The notes under the pieces are model-generated. The model ran no database searches and had not been told where the DNA came from. It saw only the letters and a program-made list of their open reading frames with translations. The position numbers were made by a program, and so were the translations under genes. A stretch of 64,000 nucleotides of DNA, from positions 2,199 to 66,198 of the forward strand of contig JAQTNV010000006.1 of NCBI GenBank assembly GCA_028713675.1. Reading direction: 5' to 3'. Each line of letters starts with the position of its first letter. The first letter of the stretch is position 1. Shown in pieces: positions 33,020 through 42,200 of the stretch. Source of the stretch: a bacterium. Its GTDB lineage: Bacteria; Desulfobacterota; JAPLJL01.

Positions 33020-34015
33020 ATGAAAAAAAATCTTTCCGAAATATGCAAGCCGATCCAACCCCAGCTCCAGAAGATTGATCGGATAATCCAGGAGGCCATC
33101 CAATCCCGGGCGGAGCTCATCCCCCGGATTTCCAACCACCTCATTCAGGGAGGGGGCAAACGGATCCGGCCCACCCTCCTCGTCGCCTCGGCCCGGGCCT
33201 GCGGTTACCGGGGGAAGAAGGTCCTGCCCATGGGAGCGGCGGTGGAGTTGCTCCATTCCGCCACCCTTCTGCATGACGACGTGGTTGACTGTTCCCAGCA
33301 CCGCCGCGGACGACCCGCCGCCCACACCGTCTTCTGCAACTCCGCGAGTATCCTGGTGGGGGACTATATCCTGGCGAAGGGAATATCCCTGGTCGTCAAC
33401 GAAAAAGATATCGAGATCGTCAAACCCCTGGCCTGGGTAATCGTCCGGCTGGCCGAGGGGGAAGCCCTGCAGCTGGCCCGGCGGGGTTCCATCCCAGAGG
33501 AAAGCGAATACCTGACCATCATCACCTGCAAAACCGCGCTGCTTTTCTCCGCCACCTGCCAGGTCGGCGCCATGGTGGCCCGGGCTCCCAAGCCATATGT
33601 CCGGGCCCTGGAAAATTTCGGAACGAATTTTGGAATCGCATTTCAGCTGATCGATGATTGCCTGGATTACCTTCCCGGTCCCGGGGGCGCGGGAAAAGAC
33701 TGGGGACGGGACCTGAATGAAGGCAAGGTCACCCTCCCCCTGTTCCAGGCTTTGAGACGCTGCAATACCAAGGAGAAGGAACAGGTTCTGCGCCTGATCA
33801 AGATTCGGGCCCAGGAAAACGCCTCCCCTCTCCCCGCCCCGACCATTCTGAGAATCCGGGGACTGATTGAAAAATACCAGGGTTTTGAATACACGCGCGA
33901 GCGGGCCCAGGTTTATACCGATCTGGCCAAGCGGGCCCTGCGGAAGATCCAGCCCGCCTCGAAACGAAAACTCCTGGAAGACCTGGCCGACGCCTACCAG
34001 GCCAGAGAAAACTGA
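33020..34015 (+). CDS. ispB: Polyprenyl diphosphate synthase, IspB-like
   Basis: The 331-residue trans-isoprenyl synthase has the first aspartate-rich motif LLHDDVVD (Asp86-Asp90) and the second LIDDCLDYLP near 215. GGGKRIRP at 44-51 binds the isopentenyl diphosphate. It would extend an allylic diphosphate to make the side chain of menaquinone or ubiquinone, or an undecaprenyl-type carrier. The residues before the first motif are VELLHSATL, without bulky aromatics that would stop the chain early, so a long-chain product is likely. It lies between DUF3467 and a terminator. Confidence 0.92.
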   Translation: MKKNLSEICKPIQPQLQKIDRIIQEAIQSRAELIPRISNHLIQGGGKRIRPTLLVASARACGYRGKKVLPMGAAVELLHSATLLHDDVVDCSQHRRGRPAAHTVFCNSASILVGDYILAKGISLVVNEKDIEIVKPLAWVIVRLAEGEALQLARRGSIPEESEYLTIITCKTALLFSATCQVGAMVARAPKPYVRALENFGTNFGIAFQLIDDCLDYLPGPGGAGKDWGRDLNEGKVTLPLFQALRRCNTKEKEQVLRLIKIRAQENASPLPAPTILRIRGLIEKYQGFEYTRERAQVYTDLAKRALRKIQPASKRKLLEDLADAYQAREN

Positions 34016-34122
34016 TCCGCTTTTCCGATGGAAAATCTCCGTTCCGGAGGTCAATTTTTATTGATCTTGGGCCCGGAATCTGATAATTTTTACAAATGAT
34101 TTCGCCGGACAACCCCAAAACC

Positions 34123-34153
34123 AAATCCCCAAGCGGCCCTTGGGGATTTTTTT
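34123..34153 (+). terminator. Rho-independent terminator upstream of gyrA
   Basis: An 11-bp perfect stem AAATCCCCAAG / CTTGGGGATTT surrounds the loop CGGCC. The T-run begins inside the stem and continues to 34153. It lies 108 bp after the polyprenyl synthase stop codon and 16 bp before gyrA, so it could end the previous unit. Confidence 0.8.
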
Positions 34154-34168
34154 AAATGAGGATTTCCC

Positions 34169-36655
34169 ATGGCATCAGAAACACCTGAAATCGATCTCAG
34201 TCACTCCGTCGTCAAGATTGAAGAGGAAATGAAGCGGTCCTACCTCGATTACGCCATGAGCGTAATCGTCGGCCGGGCCCTGCCGGACGTCCGGGACGGA
34301 CTGAAGCCGGTTCATCGCCGGGTCCTCTTTACCATGTACGAGCTCGGCAACGCCTCCAACAAACCCTACAAAAAATCCGCCCGGATCGTCGGCGACGTGC
34401 TGGGAAAATTCCACCCCCACGGTGATGCCTCGGTTTACGACGCCCTGGTCCGGATGGCCCAGGACTTCTCCCTGCGCTATACCCTGGTTGACGGCCAGGG
34501 TAACTTCGGGTCCCTCGACGGGGATCCGGCGGCGGCCATGCGTTATACCGAAGTCCGGATGTCGCCCCTGGGGGAAAAGCTCCTGGAAGACATCGAAAAA
34601 GAAACCGTTGATTTAATCCCCAACTACGACGGGACGCTTCAGGAACCCACGGTCCTTCCGGCGCCCTTCCCCAACCTGCTGGTGAACGGCTCCGCCGGGA
34701 TCGCGGTGGGAATGGCGACCAACATCCCTCCCCACAACCTGCGGGAAGTGGCCCAGGCCACCCTCAAACTCATCGAAAACCCCGAAATCAGCACTGATGA
34801 GCTGATCAAGTTCCTGCCCGGTCCGGACTTTCCCACCGGAGGCCTCATCCTCGGGCACGATCAGATCCGGGAAGCCTACAGCTCCGGACGCGGGATCATC
34901 CAGGTCCGGGCCCGGGCCATGATTGAGAAGAAAGGCGGAGGGGAAAAGGAAAGCATTGTCATTACCGAAATCCCCTTCCAGGTCAACAAAGCCAAGCTCC
35001 TCGAGGAAATCGCGGAACTGACGCGGTCCAAACGGGTGGAGGGAATCTCCGAGATCCGCGATGAATCCGACCGGGAAGGTCTCCGGGTGGTAGTTGATTT
35101 AAAGCGGGGGGAAATCGCCGGCGCCATCCTGAACCAGCTTTTCAAGCACACTTCTCTCCAGGTCTCTTTCGGCATCATCAACCTGGCCATCGTCAAAGGC
35201 AAGCCCATGGTTTTGAGCCTGAAGAGCATCCTGGAGCAGTTCCTGATCCATCAGCGCGAGGTCATCACCCGGAGAAGCAAATTCGACCTCGCCCGGGCCG
35301 AGGAGCGCCTGCACATCCTGGAGGGCTTCCGGATCGCCCTGGACCAGCTGGACCTGGTGATCCAGATCATCCGCAAGTCGGAAAGCCCGGCGGCCGCCAA
35401 GCTTGCCCTGACCCAGAAGCTCCCGCTCTCGGAAATCCAGGCCCAGGCCATTCTCGACCTGCGCCTGCACCGGCTGACCGGGATGGAACGGGAAAAGATC
35501 ATGGCCGAGCACAAGGAAACCCGGGCCCTGATCGCCTACCTGAAAAAAATCCTTTCCGACGAAAAACTGATCCTGAAAATCGTGGGGGACAACCTGGCCC
35601 AGATCGCCGAACGCTACGGCGATGAACGCCGGACGGAAATCATCGACGCCCCCCAGGAAATCCGGATCGAAGACATGATCACGGAAGAGGACATGGTCAT
35701 CACGGTCAGCCATCTCTCTTACATCAAAAGAAACCCGGTCAGCATTTACCGGGCCCAGCGCCGGGGGGGACGGGGCAAAGCCGGGATGGAAACCCGCGAG
35801 GAGGATTTTGTCGAAAACCTTTTTGTCGCCTCCACCCACGACTACCTGCTCTTTTTCACCAACCAGGGCCGGGTCCACTGGCTCAAGGTCTTTGAAATCC
35901 CCCAGGCCGGGCGCCAGGCCAAGGGCAAACCGATCGTCAATCTGATTGAGCTGGAGCCCCAGGAACAGATCACCGCTTACCTGCCGGTCCGCGAATTCCG
36001 GGAGGACCATTTCGTGATCATGGCCACCGCCAAAGGCACGATCAAGAAAAGCGAGCTGACTCACTTTTCCCACCCCCGCCGGGGCGGGATCATCGCCATC
36101 ACCCTCGAGCCCAAGGATGAGCTCGTTTCGGTAGACATAACCAATGGCCAGAAAGAAATCCTCCTTTCGACCCGGATGGGCAAATCCATCCGTTTTTCCG
36201 AAGAGGAAGTCCGCTCCATCGGCCGGTCCGGACAGGGGGTGAGGGGGATTTCCCTGGAAGACGACGACTCGGTGGTGGCCATGGAGATCATCTCCCCGGA
36301 AAATCCCTCGGAGACCGAGGCCACCCTCCTCTCCGTCACCGAAAACGGGTACGGCAAGCGCACCGAGCTTTCGGAATACCGGCTCCAGAGCCGGGCCGGA
36401 AAAGGCATCATCACCATTAAAACCTCCGCCCGGAACGGACCGGTGGTCAAGGTCATCCGGATCACGAAAGAAGACGAAATCATGCTGATCACCGACCACG
36501 GCAAGATCATCCGGCTCCGGGCCCGGGAGATAAATGTAATCGGGCGGAATACCCAGGGGGTCCGCCTGATTGCCCATGACTCCGGGGAGCGGGTGGTGGG
36601 CATCGCCCGGGTGGCCGAACCGGAGGAAGAGGTCCCGGCCGAAGAAATTCCATGA
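34169..36655 (+). CDS. gyrA: DNA gyrase subunit A
   Basis: The 828-residue type II topoisomerase subunit has the catalytic tyrosine in [11 protein letters not shown] (Tyr126) and the winged-helix segment [17 protein letters not shown]. In the C-terminal half the GyrA-box QRRGGRGK is present, which separates it from ParC. The quinolone-region residue equivalent to E. coli Ser83 is Ala, as in mycobacterial GyrA, and Asp87 is conserved. A TPR lipoprotein gene overlaps its stop codon by four bases (ATGA). gyrB is not nearby. Confidence 0.95.
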   Translation: MASETPEIDLSHSVVKIEEEMKRSYLDYAMSVIVGRALPDVRDGLKPVHRRVLFTMYELGNASNKPYKKSARIVGDVLGKFHPHGDASVYDALVRMAQDFSLRYTLVDGQGNFGSLDGDPAAAMRYTEVRMSPLGEKLLEDIEKETVDLIPNYDGTLQEPTVLPAPFPNLLVNGSAGIAVGMATNIPPHNLREVAQATLKLIENPEISTDELIKFLPGPDFPTGGLILGHDQIREAYSSGRGIIQVRARAMIEKKGGGEKESIVITEIPFQVNKAKLLEEIAELTRSKRVEGISEIRDESDREGLRVVVDLKRGEIAGAILNQLFKHTSLQVSFGIINLAIVKGKPMVLSLKSILEQFLIHQREVITRRSKFDLARAEERLHILEGFRIALDQLDLVIQIIRKSESPAAAKLALTQKLPLSEIQAQAILDLRLHRLTGMEREKIMAEHKETRALIAYLKKILSDEKLILKIVGDNLAQIAERYGDERRTEIIDAPQEIRIEDMITEEDMVITVSHLSYIKRNPVSIYRAQRRGGRGKAGMETREEDFVENLFVASTHDYLLFFTNQGRVHWLKVFEIPQAGRQAKGKPIVNLIELEPQEQITAYLPVREFREDHFVIMATAKGTIKKSELTHFSHPRRGGIIAITLEPKDELVSVDITNGQKEILLSTRMGKSIRFSEEEVRSIGRSGQGVRGISLEDDDSVVAMEIISPENPSETEATLLSVTENGYGKRTELSEYRLQSRAGKGIITIKTSARNGPVVKVIRITKEDEIMLITDHGKIIRLRAREINVIGRNTQGVRLIAHDSGERVVGIARVAEPEEEVPAEEIP

Positions 36656-37527
36656 TCATTGTCCCGTTTTCCTCTCCGCGTTGTATTACTCCGGGAGCAA
36701 ATATTTCTCGCGCCCTTTTCCGCAGCCATCACCCGCTGGTTTTCGGCCTGATCATCTCGGGATTTTTTTTCCTGAACTGCCAGAAGAACCAGGCCGATCT
36801 TCTTTACCAGCAATATGAATCCGCGAAGCTGGCCGGCAAAAACGAAGACGCCCATTCCCTGGCGGAGGAAATGGTCAAAAAGTACCCGACCCACCCCCGG
36901 ACTCCCGAAATCCTTCTCGAACTGGGACGGGTTTACAAGTTCACAGTGCTTCAGCCGGAAAAAGCGGTGGAATACCTGCGCCGGATCGTGTACTCCTACC
37001 CGGTCGGGGAATTCACCCCGAAAGCCTTATTCGAGCTGGGAGACCTTTACCAGTATCATTTCCAGGATTACAACCGGGCGCTGGTTTATTACCAGCGCTT
37101 TGTCGATCTTTTTCCGAACGATTCCGGCATCGGCGAGGTCCGTTTCCGGATCGGCGATTGTTTTCTCCGCCAGGGAAATTACGAACAGGCCCGGGTTGAG
37201 TTCGTCACCCTGATCCAGCAGAATCCCGAGCCCTCCCTGCTGGCGAAAGCTTATTTTAACGTGGGGAAATGCTATTACTACCTGGGAAATCTCCAGGCCG
37301 CCATCAGCACCTATCAAAGCCTGATCCGGCGGTTCCCCGCCAGCGAGCTGATCCCGGAAGTAAAGTTCTCCCTTGCCTCCACGCTCGAGGAAGACGGCGA
37401 CCTGGAACCGGCCCTGAAGCTATTCCAGGAAATCAGAAATTCCTATCCCAATCCCAGGGTTATTGATCTTACGCTGGAAAAAATCAAAAATAGAATAGGT
37501 CACGCTCATAAACCGAAAGGAGAATGA
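36652..37527 (+). CDS. TPR-repeat lipoprotein, BamD/YfiO-like
   Basis: The 291-residue protein has a long basic leader, a hydrophobic core [15 protein letters not shown] and possibly a lipid-modified Cys (about residue 43), although Asn at -1 is atypical for a lipobox. The rest is about six TPR-like repeats with phrases such as [20 protein letters not shown] and [18 protein letters not shown]. This layout suits the outer-membrane assembly protein BamD or a YbgF-like helper. The ATG overlaps the gyrA stop codon, so it is probably translationally coupled to gyrA. Its exact partner is not clear. Confidence 0.75.
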   Translation: MIIVPFSSPRCITPGANISRALFRSHHPLVFGLIISGFFFLNCQKNQADLLYQQYESAKLAGKNEDAHSLAEEMVKKYPTHPRTPEILLELGRVYKFTVLQPEKAVEYLRRIVYSYPVGEFTPKALFELGDLYQYHFQDYNRALVYYQRFVDLFPNDSGIGEVRFRIGDCFLRQGNYEQARVEFVTLIQQNPEPSLLAKAYFNVGKCYYYLGNLQAAISTYQSLIRRFPASELIPEVKFSLASTLEEDGDLEPALKLFQEIRNSYPNPRVIDLTLEKIKNRIGHAHKPKGE

Positions 37528-37530
37528 ATC

Positions 37531-37617
37531 ATGGGAAAGACTTCCCGGCAGCAAAAAGCCGCCCAGAAAAAACGCAAGAAGAAAGTCAAACGGAAGGGCC
37601 GCGGCAAGCACCGCTAA
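37531..37617 (+). CDS. 28-residue, highly basic peptide
   Basis: This short frame starts at ATG 37531, nine bases after AAAGGAG, and ends at TAA 37615-37617. The peptide is MGKTSRQQKAAQKKRKKKVK followed by RKGRGKHR. More than half of its residues are Lys or Arg, which suggests nucleic-acid or ribosome binding. It sits between the TPR lipoprotein gene (3-bp gap) and rnhB (9-bp gap). A good ribosome-binding site and tight packing support translation. I cannot assign a family; it does not match the Thx ribosomal protein. Confidence 0.6.
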   Translation: MGKTSRQQKAAQKKRKKKVKRKGRGKHR

Positions 37618-37626
37618 AAACAAGGA

Positions 37627-38325
37627 ATGCTTCATGCCGGAATTGATGAGGCCGGCCGGGGGGCTTTGCTGGGTCCCCTGGTCTTGGCTTTGGTTTGCCT
37701 TCCCGAGGCCTCCATCAGTCTGCTGGAAGAACTGGGGGTCAAGGACTCCAAGGCCCTCTCCCCTCTGACCCGCGCCCGGCTCCATCAGGAAATCAAGCAC
37801 CTCGCCCGGGAGGCCAAAGGCTTTGTCGCCTACAAATGCCTGAGCCCGGGCGAGATTGACCGGTTTCGCCAATCCCGAAAACCCGGGGGCATCAACGAGC
37901 TGGAGCGCAGGGCGGCTCTCGAACTGGTAAATTCTTTTTTTGCCCTCCGCCCGGTTGCTCCGGATGGCTTGACCGTTTTTCTCGACGGGGAAAAAATCTT
38001 TTCCGACCTTTCCCTGGTCTGGCCCCAGGAGCCGAAAGTCCTTTTCCGGGCGGAAAACCGGGCCGACCAGAGATATCCGGTCGTTTCCGCCGCCTCCATC
38101 ATCGCCAAGCACGAGCGCGATCTTCGCCTGAAAAAAATCTTCTCCCGCTACGAGCCCGAGTTCGGACCGATCGGGGGAAACGGTTATCCCAATGCCGAGA
38201 CCATGAAATTCATCCGGGAATACCAGCGCCGCCACGGCGGTTTCCCCCCCGAGGCCAGGAAAACCTGGAAAACCCTGTGCCCCCCTGAACCCCGGCAGTC
38301 CCTGCTCCCCTTCCCGGAAGAATAA
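37627..38325 (+). CDS. rnhB: Ribonuclease HII, archaeal-like
   Basis: The 232-residue enzyme would cleave RNA in RNA-DNA hybrids and single ribonucleotides in DNA. The catalytic Asp-Glu motif GIDEAGRGALLGPLVLA is at residues 5-21, and the third acidic site lies in FLDGEKIF or nearby. The later segments ADQRYPVVSAASIIAKHERD and GNGYPNAETMKFI, and the ending PPEARKTWKTL, match archaeal and eukaryotic RNase HII more closely than most bacterial enzymes. That suggests horizontal acquisition or an unusual lineage. The start ATG lies directly after a purine run with AAGGA. Confidence 0.9.
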   Translation: MLHAGIDEAGRGALLGPLVLALVCLPEASISLLEELGVKDSKALSPLTRARLHQEIKHLAREAKGFVAYKCLSPGEIDRFRQSRKPGGINELERRAALELVNSFFALRPVAPDGLTVFLDGEKIFSDLSLVWPQEPKVLFRAENRADQRYPVVSAASIIAKHERDLRLKKIFSRYEPEFGPIGGNGYPNAETMKFIREYQRRHGGFPPEARKTWKTLCPPEPRQSLLPFPEE

Positions 38326-38367
38326 AAATCAAATATGATGGTTTTTCCTACTTAGGACTTTTCAAAT

Positions 38368-39567
38368 ATGATTACCAGGGCCCTGATCGAAAAAATTTTC
38401 GAAGCCGCCAGCATGCAGCGCTGGAACGACCAGATCCGCCCGGTCGAGCTGGTCGAACTGGATAAGCAGGCCCACAAAATGATCATCGCTTATGTCCTGG
38501 GCAAATTCGAAGAAGGACAAAAAGGATTCGATTGGATTCAAATCATTGAGGGCGGATTTTTTGAATTCCTCCAGCGCCTCATCCTGACCGATCTGAAACC
38601 CCCGATTTTTCACCGGATAAAAAAACACCCCAATCACTATCGAAAGCTGAATGAATGGATTTATCTCCAGCTCAAGCCTAAAATCACCCCCCTCGGGCGG
38701 GAATTCTGCCAGCGCTTTCGCTCGCATTTTCTCGAGCCCGACGAGAATAATCTGAACCAGAGGATCCTGAATGCCGCCCATTTCTACGCTTCCCGCTGGG
38801 AGTTCAACATCATCGAGCGGGCCAATCCCGGAGGATTCGAAATCGACGAGATCAGGCAGGACCTGGATACCAAGCTGGAGGAATACAACGACCTGAAAGG
38901 CATTTCCAAACTTTACCTGCAGACCAATATCCGCAATTTCGTCGATCTCTGCGGCCAGCTCCGCTTCCAATACCGCTGGAGCCACGTGCCCCGCACCCCC
39001 AAAACCTCGGTCCTCGGACACATGCTGGTGGTCGCCATTCTGGCCTATCTTTTCTCCGGGGAAATCCATGCCTGCCGGAAACGATCCCTCAATAATTATT
39101 TCACCGGGCTTTTTCACGACCTGCCCGAGGTTTTAACCCGGGATATCATTTCCCCGGTGAAGCGATCCGTTTCGGGGCTGGACAAACTGATCAAGCAATA
39201 CGAATCGGAACAGATGAAAAAAGTGGTTTATCGCCTGATTCCTCCGAAATGGCATCCGGAAATCAAGATGTTTACCGAGGATGAGTTTAAAAGCGTAATT
39301 ATCCTGGACAAAAAAATCGTGGTGAAGAAGAGCGAGGTGATTAATCGCCTTTATAATGAAGACCGCTATAATCCCCGGGATGGGGAAATTATCAAGGCCA
39401 TCGACAACCTGACCGCATATCTGGAAGCCTTCCTTTCCATCAATAACGGTCTAAAAAACGATCAACTGATTGAAGCCCGGGATAATATCTCCAAAAGGTA
39501 TACCGAACTGGAACCCCGCATCGGCGGAATTGATTTTTCCGCTCTCTATGCTGATTTCAAGCAGTAG
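38368..39567 (+). CDS. HD-domain hydrolase, YfbR-like, with N-terminal extension
   Basis: The 399-residue protein carries an HD-type metal site with His in SVLGHMLVVAI, the His-Asp pair in LFHDLPEVLTRDIISPVK, and probably a later Asp in KAIDNLTAYLEA. The first ~190 residues (with repeated Leu/Lys-rich helices) and the last 60 have no recognised domain. HD proteins of this type hydrolyse nucleotide or phosphate esters. The stop codon overlaps the TonB-dependent receptor start by 20 bp, suggesting coupling. Confidence 0.72.
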   Translation: MITRALIEKIFEAASMQRWNDQIRPVELVELDKQAHKMIIAYVLGKFEEGQKGFDWIQIIEGGFFEFLQRLILTDLKPPIFHRIKKHPNHYRKLNEWIYLQLKPKITPLGREFCQRFRSHFLEPDENNLNQRILNAAHFYASRWEFNIIERANPGGFEIDEIRQDLDTKLEEYNDLKGISKLYLQTNIRNFVDLCGQLRFQYRWSHVPRTPKTSVLGHMLVVAILAYLFSGEIHACRKRSLNNYFTGLFHDLPEVLTRDIISPVKRSVSGLDKLIKQYESEQMKKVVYRLIPPKWHPEIKMFTEDEFKSVIILDKKIVVKKSEVINRLYNEDRYNPRDGEIIKAIDNLTAYLEAFLSINNGLKNDQLIEARDNISKRYTELEPRIGGIDFSALYADFKQ

Positions 39568-41452
39568 GATTATTTCCTTACGATATCTCCCCCGGAAAAA
39601 TCCCATCAGACTTTTTCCTTTGCTCCTGCTCGGGGGGATGATTTTCTTTCCAGCGCCGATCCGGGCGGAGGAAAAAAGCGTCCAGCTCGAGCCGGTCACG
39701 ATCACCGGCAGCCATATCCCGGGCGCCGGTGCCCTGGGCTCGGTTACCGTGATCGAACGGGAAGAAATCGAGAAAGCGCCGGCGGAATCGGTCTCCGATC
39801 TCCTCGATCTCCAGGGCGGGATTGAACTCCATCGCCGGGGGACGGGGGAAATCCAGGGAGACCTTTCCATCCGCGGTTCCAGCTCCGAGCAGGTCCTCAT
39901 TCTCCTGGATGGCGTCCCCCTGAATGACCCCCAGACCTCGCACCACGATCTCGACCTGCCGATATTTCTTAATGAAGTTGAGCGGGTGGAGATATTGAAA
40001 GGCCCGGGTTCCTCTCTCTACGGTTCGGACGCCCTGGGCGGCGTGGTCCAGATCATTTCCAGCCCGCCTCCCCACAAATTCACCGTCCGGGGGAAAATCC
40101 GGGCGGGGACTTATTCTCAAGATCTTTATTATCACGACCGGGGAGGCCAGGCCCAGGTTACCCTGCCCTTCGCCAAAGGCGGGGCCAGGATCTCCGCTGG
40201 GTTCGATGATTCCTCCGGCTTCCGCCCGGGAACAGATTACCGGATGATTAAAACCTCCGCGGAAGCCAACCCGGTGATTCTGGGGAAAAACAGCAGCCTG
40301 GTTATCGGTTATCTGGACAAGGAATTCGGGGCCCAGGACTTTTACGGATCCAAACCCGGCTGGGAGCCCTGGGAGCACACCGAAACCTTGTTTACCAAAA
40401 CCGGCCTGGACCTGATTTCCCATGACGATTTCACCCTGAAGCCGGCGATTTCCTTTCGCCGTCACACCGATCACTTTGTCCTTTTCCGCGATGACCCGAA
40501 AAGATATCAGAACCATCACTTGAGTTACACCATCCTGGGCACGCTCGAGTCGCTGATCCTCATGAAAAAAGCCGGCCAGCTGGCCCTGGGGCTGGAAGGC
40601 GCGGGAGACTGGCTGGAAAGCAGCAACCTCGGGGATCATTCCCAGTCCCGCGGCTCATTGGCGGCCGAGTATTCCAGCCCGAAAAAATTCCCCTGGGAAC
40701 TGAATGCCAGCGCCCGGGCCGATGTTCATTCCAACCAGGCCACCGTCCTTTCACCTTCGCTCGGGATCGGCTACCGGATCATTCCCGGATTCCGGCTCAA
40801 GGCCTCATCCGGGCTTTCCTACCGGTCCCCTTCCTTCACCGAGCTCTATTATTCCGACCCGAGCAATCAGAGTAATCCCGACCTGAAAAACGAACGCTCA
40901 CTTTCAGTCGAAGCGGGGGGAGAATATTATCCCGCGGCCAGGACATTCATTTCCCTGGTTCTGCTCCGTCGGTACGACTGGAACCTGATTGATTGGGCCC
41001 GGCCAACTTCGGCGGACCCCTGGCAAGCCCTGAACCTGGATGACATCACCACCTATGGGATAGAGGCTTCCGCCCAGGCCGGGATTTTCCCCGGTTTGAA
41101 TGTCCGTGGCGAATACGGATTCCTGACCCAGGACCGGAAAGAAACCGGGTATCAGTACAAATACAGCAATGATTTTCCCCGGCACCGCCTAGGCCTGACA
41201 TTCTGGGGAAAACCGGTAAAATTTTTCAGCTATTATCTGGCCCTGGACAGCCCCGTGGTCGACCTGACCCAGGGAAAGAAGAACGAGGATTTCCGGCAGG
41301 TCTTAATAAACGCGGCGGTTTCCTACAACGCGAAATTTTATACTTTCTCGATTGAAGGGAAGGACCTCACCAATGCCAATTACCAGGATATCACCGGCGT
41401 CCCCCGGCCCCGGAGATACCTGGGCGCCCGCCTGGAATTTAAGTGGGAGTAA
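39548..41452 (+). CDS. TonB-dependent outer-membrane receptor, BtuB-like
   Basis: I chose ATG 39548, which gives a basic signal peptide (LFPLLLLGGMIFFPAPIRA) and about 634 residues; the longer frame would start inside the HD gene. A plug domain follows with EPVTITGSHIPG, the plug motif IRGSSSEQVLILLDGVPLND and RVEILKGPGSSLYGSDALGG. The rest is a 22-strand barrel type sequence with many aromatic strand ends, ending with LGARLEFKWE. It would import a vitamin B12-like or iron complex using TonB energy. No TonB/ExbBD or ABC importer genes are nearby. Confidence 0.88.
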   Translation: MLISSSRIISLRYLPRKNPIRLFPLLLLGGMIFFPAPIRAEEKSVQLEPVTITGSHIPGAGALGSVTVIEREEIEKAPAESVSDLLDLQGGIELHRRGTGEIQGDLSIRGSSSEQVLILLDGVPLNDPQTSHHDLDLPIFLNEVERVEILKGPGSSLYGSDALGGVVQIISSPPPHKFTVRGKIRAGTYSQDLYYHDRGGQAQVTLPFAKGGARISAGFDDSSGFRPGTDYRMIKTSAEANPVILGKNSSLVIGYLDKEFGAQDFYGSKPGWEPWEHTETLFTKTGLDLISHDDFTLKPAISFRRHTDHFVLFRDDPKRYQNHHLSYTILGTLESLILMKKAGQLALGLEGAGDWLESSNLGDHSQSRGSLAAEYSSPKKFPWELNASARADVHSNQATVLSPSLGIGYRIIPGFRLKASSGLSYRSPSFTELYYSDPSNQSNPDLKNERSLSVEAGGEYYPAARTFISLVLLRRYDWNLIDWARPTSADPWQALNLDDITTYGIEASAQAGIFPGLNVRGEYGFLTQDRKETGYQYKYSNDFPRHRLGLTFWGKPVKFFSYYLALDSPVVDLTQGKKNEDFRQVLINAAVSYNAKFYTFSIEGKDLTNANYQDITGVPRPRRYLGARLEFKWE

Positions 41453-41571
41453 ATTCAGTTTCGGGTTTCTAGTCTCGGGTTTCGGGTTATTATTTTCAAA
41501 TTAAAAAGAAAACACTTACTATTTTGTTTTAATCTTGGCTCTCTGCACTCTGCTCTTTGCTCTATGCGCTA

Positions 41572-41898
41572 TTAAAAGTTGACCTGCTGTAGGGTCTCTT
41601 TGGACTGGAGATCCTTGGCGATTTTTTTCTGCTCGCTCACATCCTTGATCTGATCAACATCGGTGACATCGATCCCCTTATCGTTTTTGCGGGATTTCCA
41701 GTTGACAATGTATCCGGGGACCAGGGCATAGCGGCATCCCGTCCGTCCGCAGCAGGAATTGTCCACGATGGCATGGCCGATCACCACGAGGAGTTCCCGG
41801 CCGTTGTATTTCATCCGGCGCTCCTCCTGAATTATGTAGTATCCGGAAATAAACCGGATCTCTTCCCCGATCTCGCCGTGGACATACTCATTGTTCAT
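41572..41898 (-). CDS. Conserved hypothetical protein with CCGRTGC motif
   Basis: The 108-residue product has beta-rich N-terminal half (EIRFISGYYIIQEERRMKYN, then ELLVVIGHAIVDNSC) and a cysteine cluster CCGRTGC at about 49-55, followed by a charged C-terminal helix. I do not recognise a named family. The cysteines could bind a metal or an Fe-S cluster, or form disulfides. There is no signal peptide. It stands alone, with a tandem-repeat gap on one side and the second composite repeat on the other. Confidence 0.65.
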   Translation of the reverse strand: MNNEYVHGEIGEEIRFISGYYIIQEERRMKYNGRELLVVIGHAIVDNSCCGRTGCRYALVPGYIVNWKSRKNDKGIDVTDVDQIKDVSEQKKIAKDLQSKETLQQVNF

Positions 41899-42012
41899 TA
41901 CCGCTCCTCCGGTCTCTGATAAAACTCCGGGTTAAATTATAGCGCAACCGGTTATCCTCCGTCAGTTGCCGCCTACGTAACTTCAAATTCAAGGCTCCGG
42001 ACTTTTATTCAC

Positions 42013-42188
42013 TAATGAACCCCCCTGCGGCAAAGACCGCAGGGTATCTGAATTAGAAAGATTCTCACATAGCCAGGCGTCATTCCTGCGGAAGCAGGAA
42101 TCCAGGCAAAAAATACTGGATTCCGCATCAAGTGCGGAATGACAGCAAAAAGGTGTCCCCGTGGCAAGATCAGGGGAATTACAAATTC
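42013..42188. repeat. Composite palindromic intergenic repeat, copy 2 (fills the 302-bp gap 41899-42200)
   Basis: The order of parts equals the copy at 4766-4968: CTGCGGCAAAGACCGCAG, GTCATTCCTGCGGAAGCAGG, CTGGATTCCGCA...TGCGGAATGAC, then CCCCGTGGCAAG...GGGGAATTACAA. The first and last hairpins have drifted. Spacer sequences are also partly alike, which indicates descent from one ~190-bp element rather than chance. No gene is seen in the gap. Confidence 0.8.
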
Positions 42189-42200
42189 AATCCTAAACCT

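Noticed and set aside
39470-39547. N-terminal extension of the TonB receptor
   Set aside because: It lies inside the HD gene and would place 26 polar residues before the signal peptide; ATG 39548 gives a normal signal.
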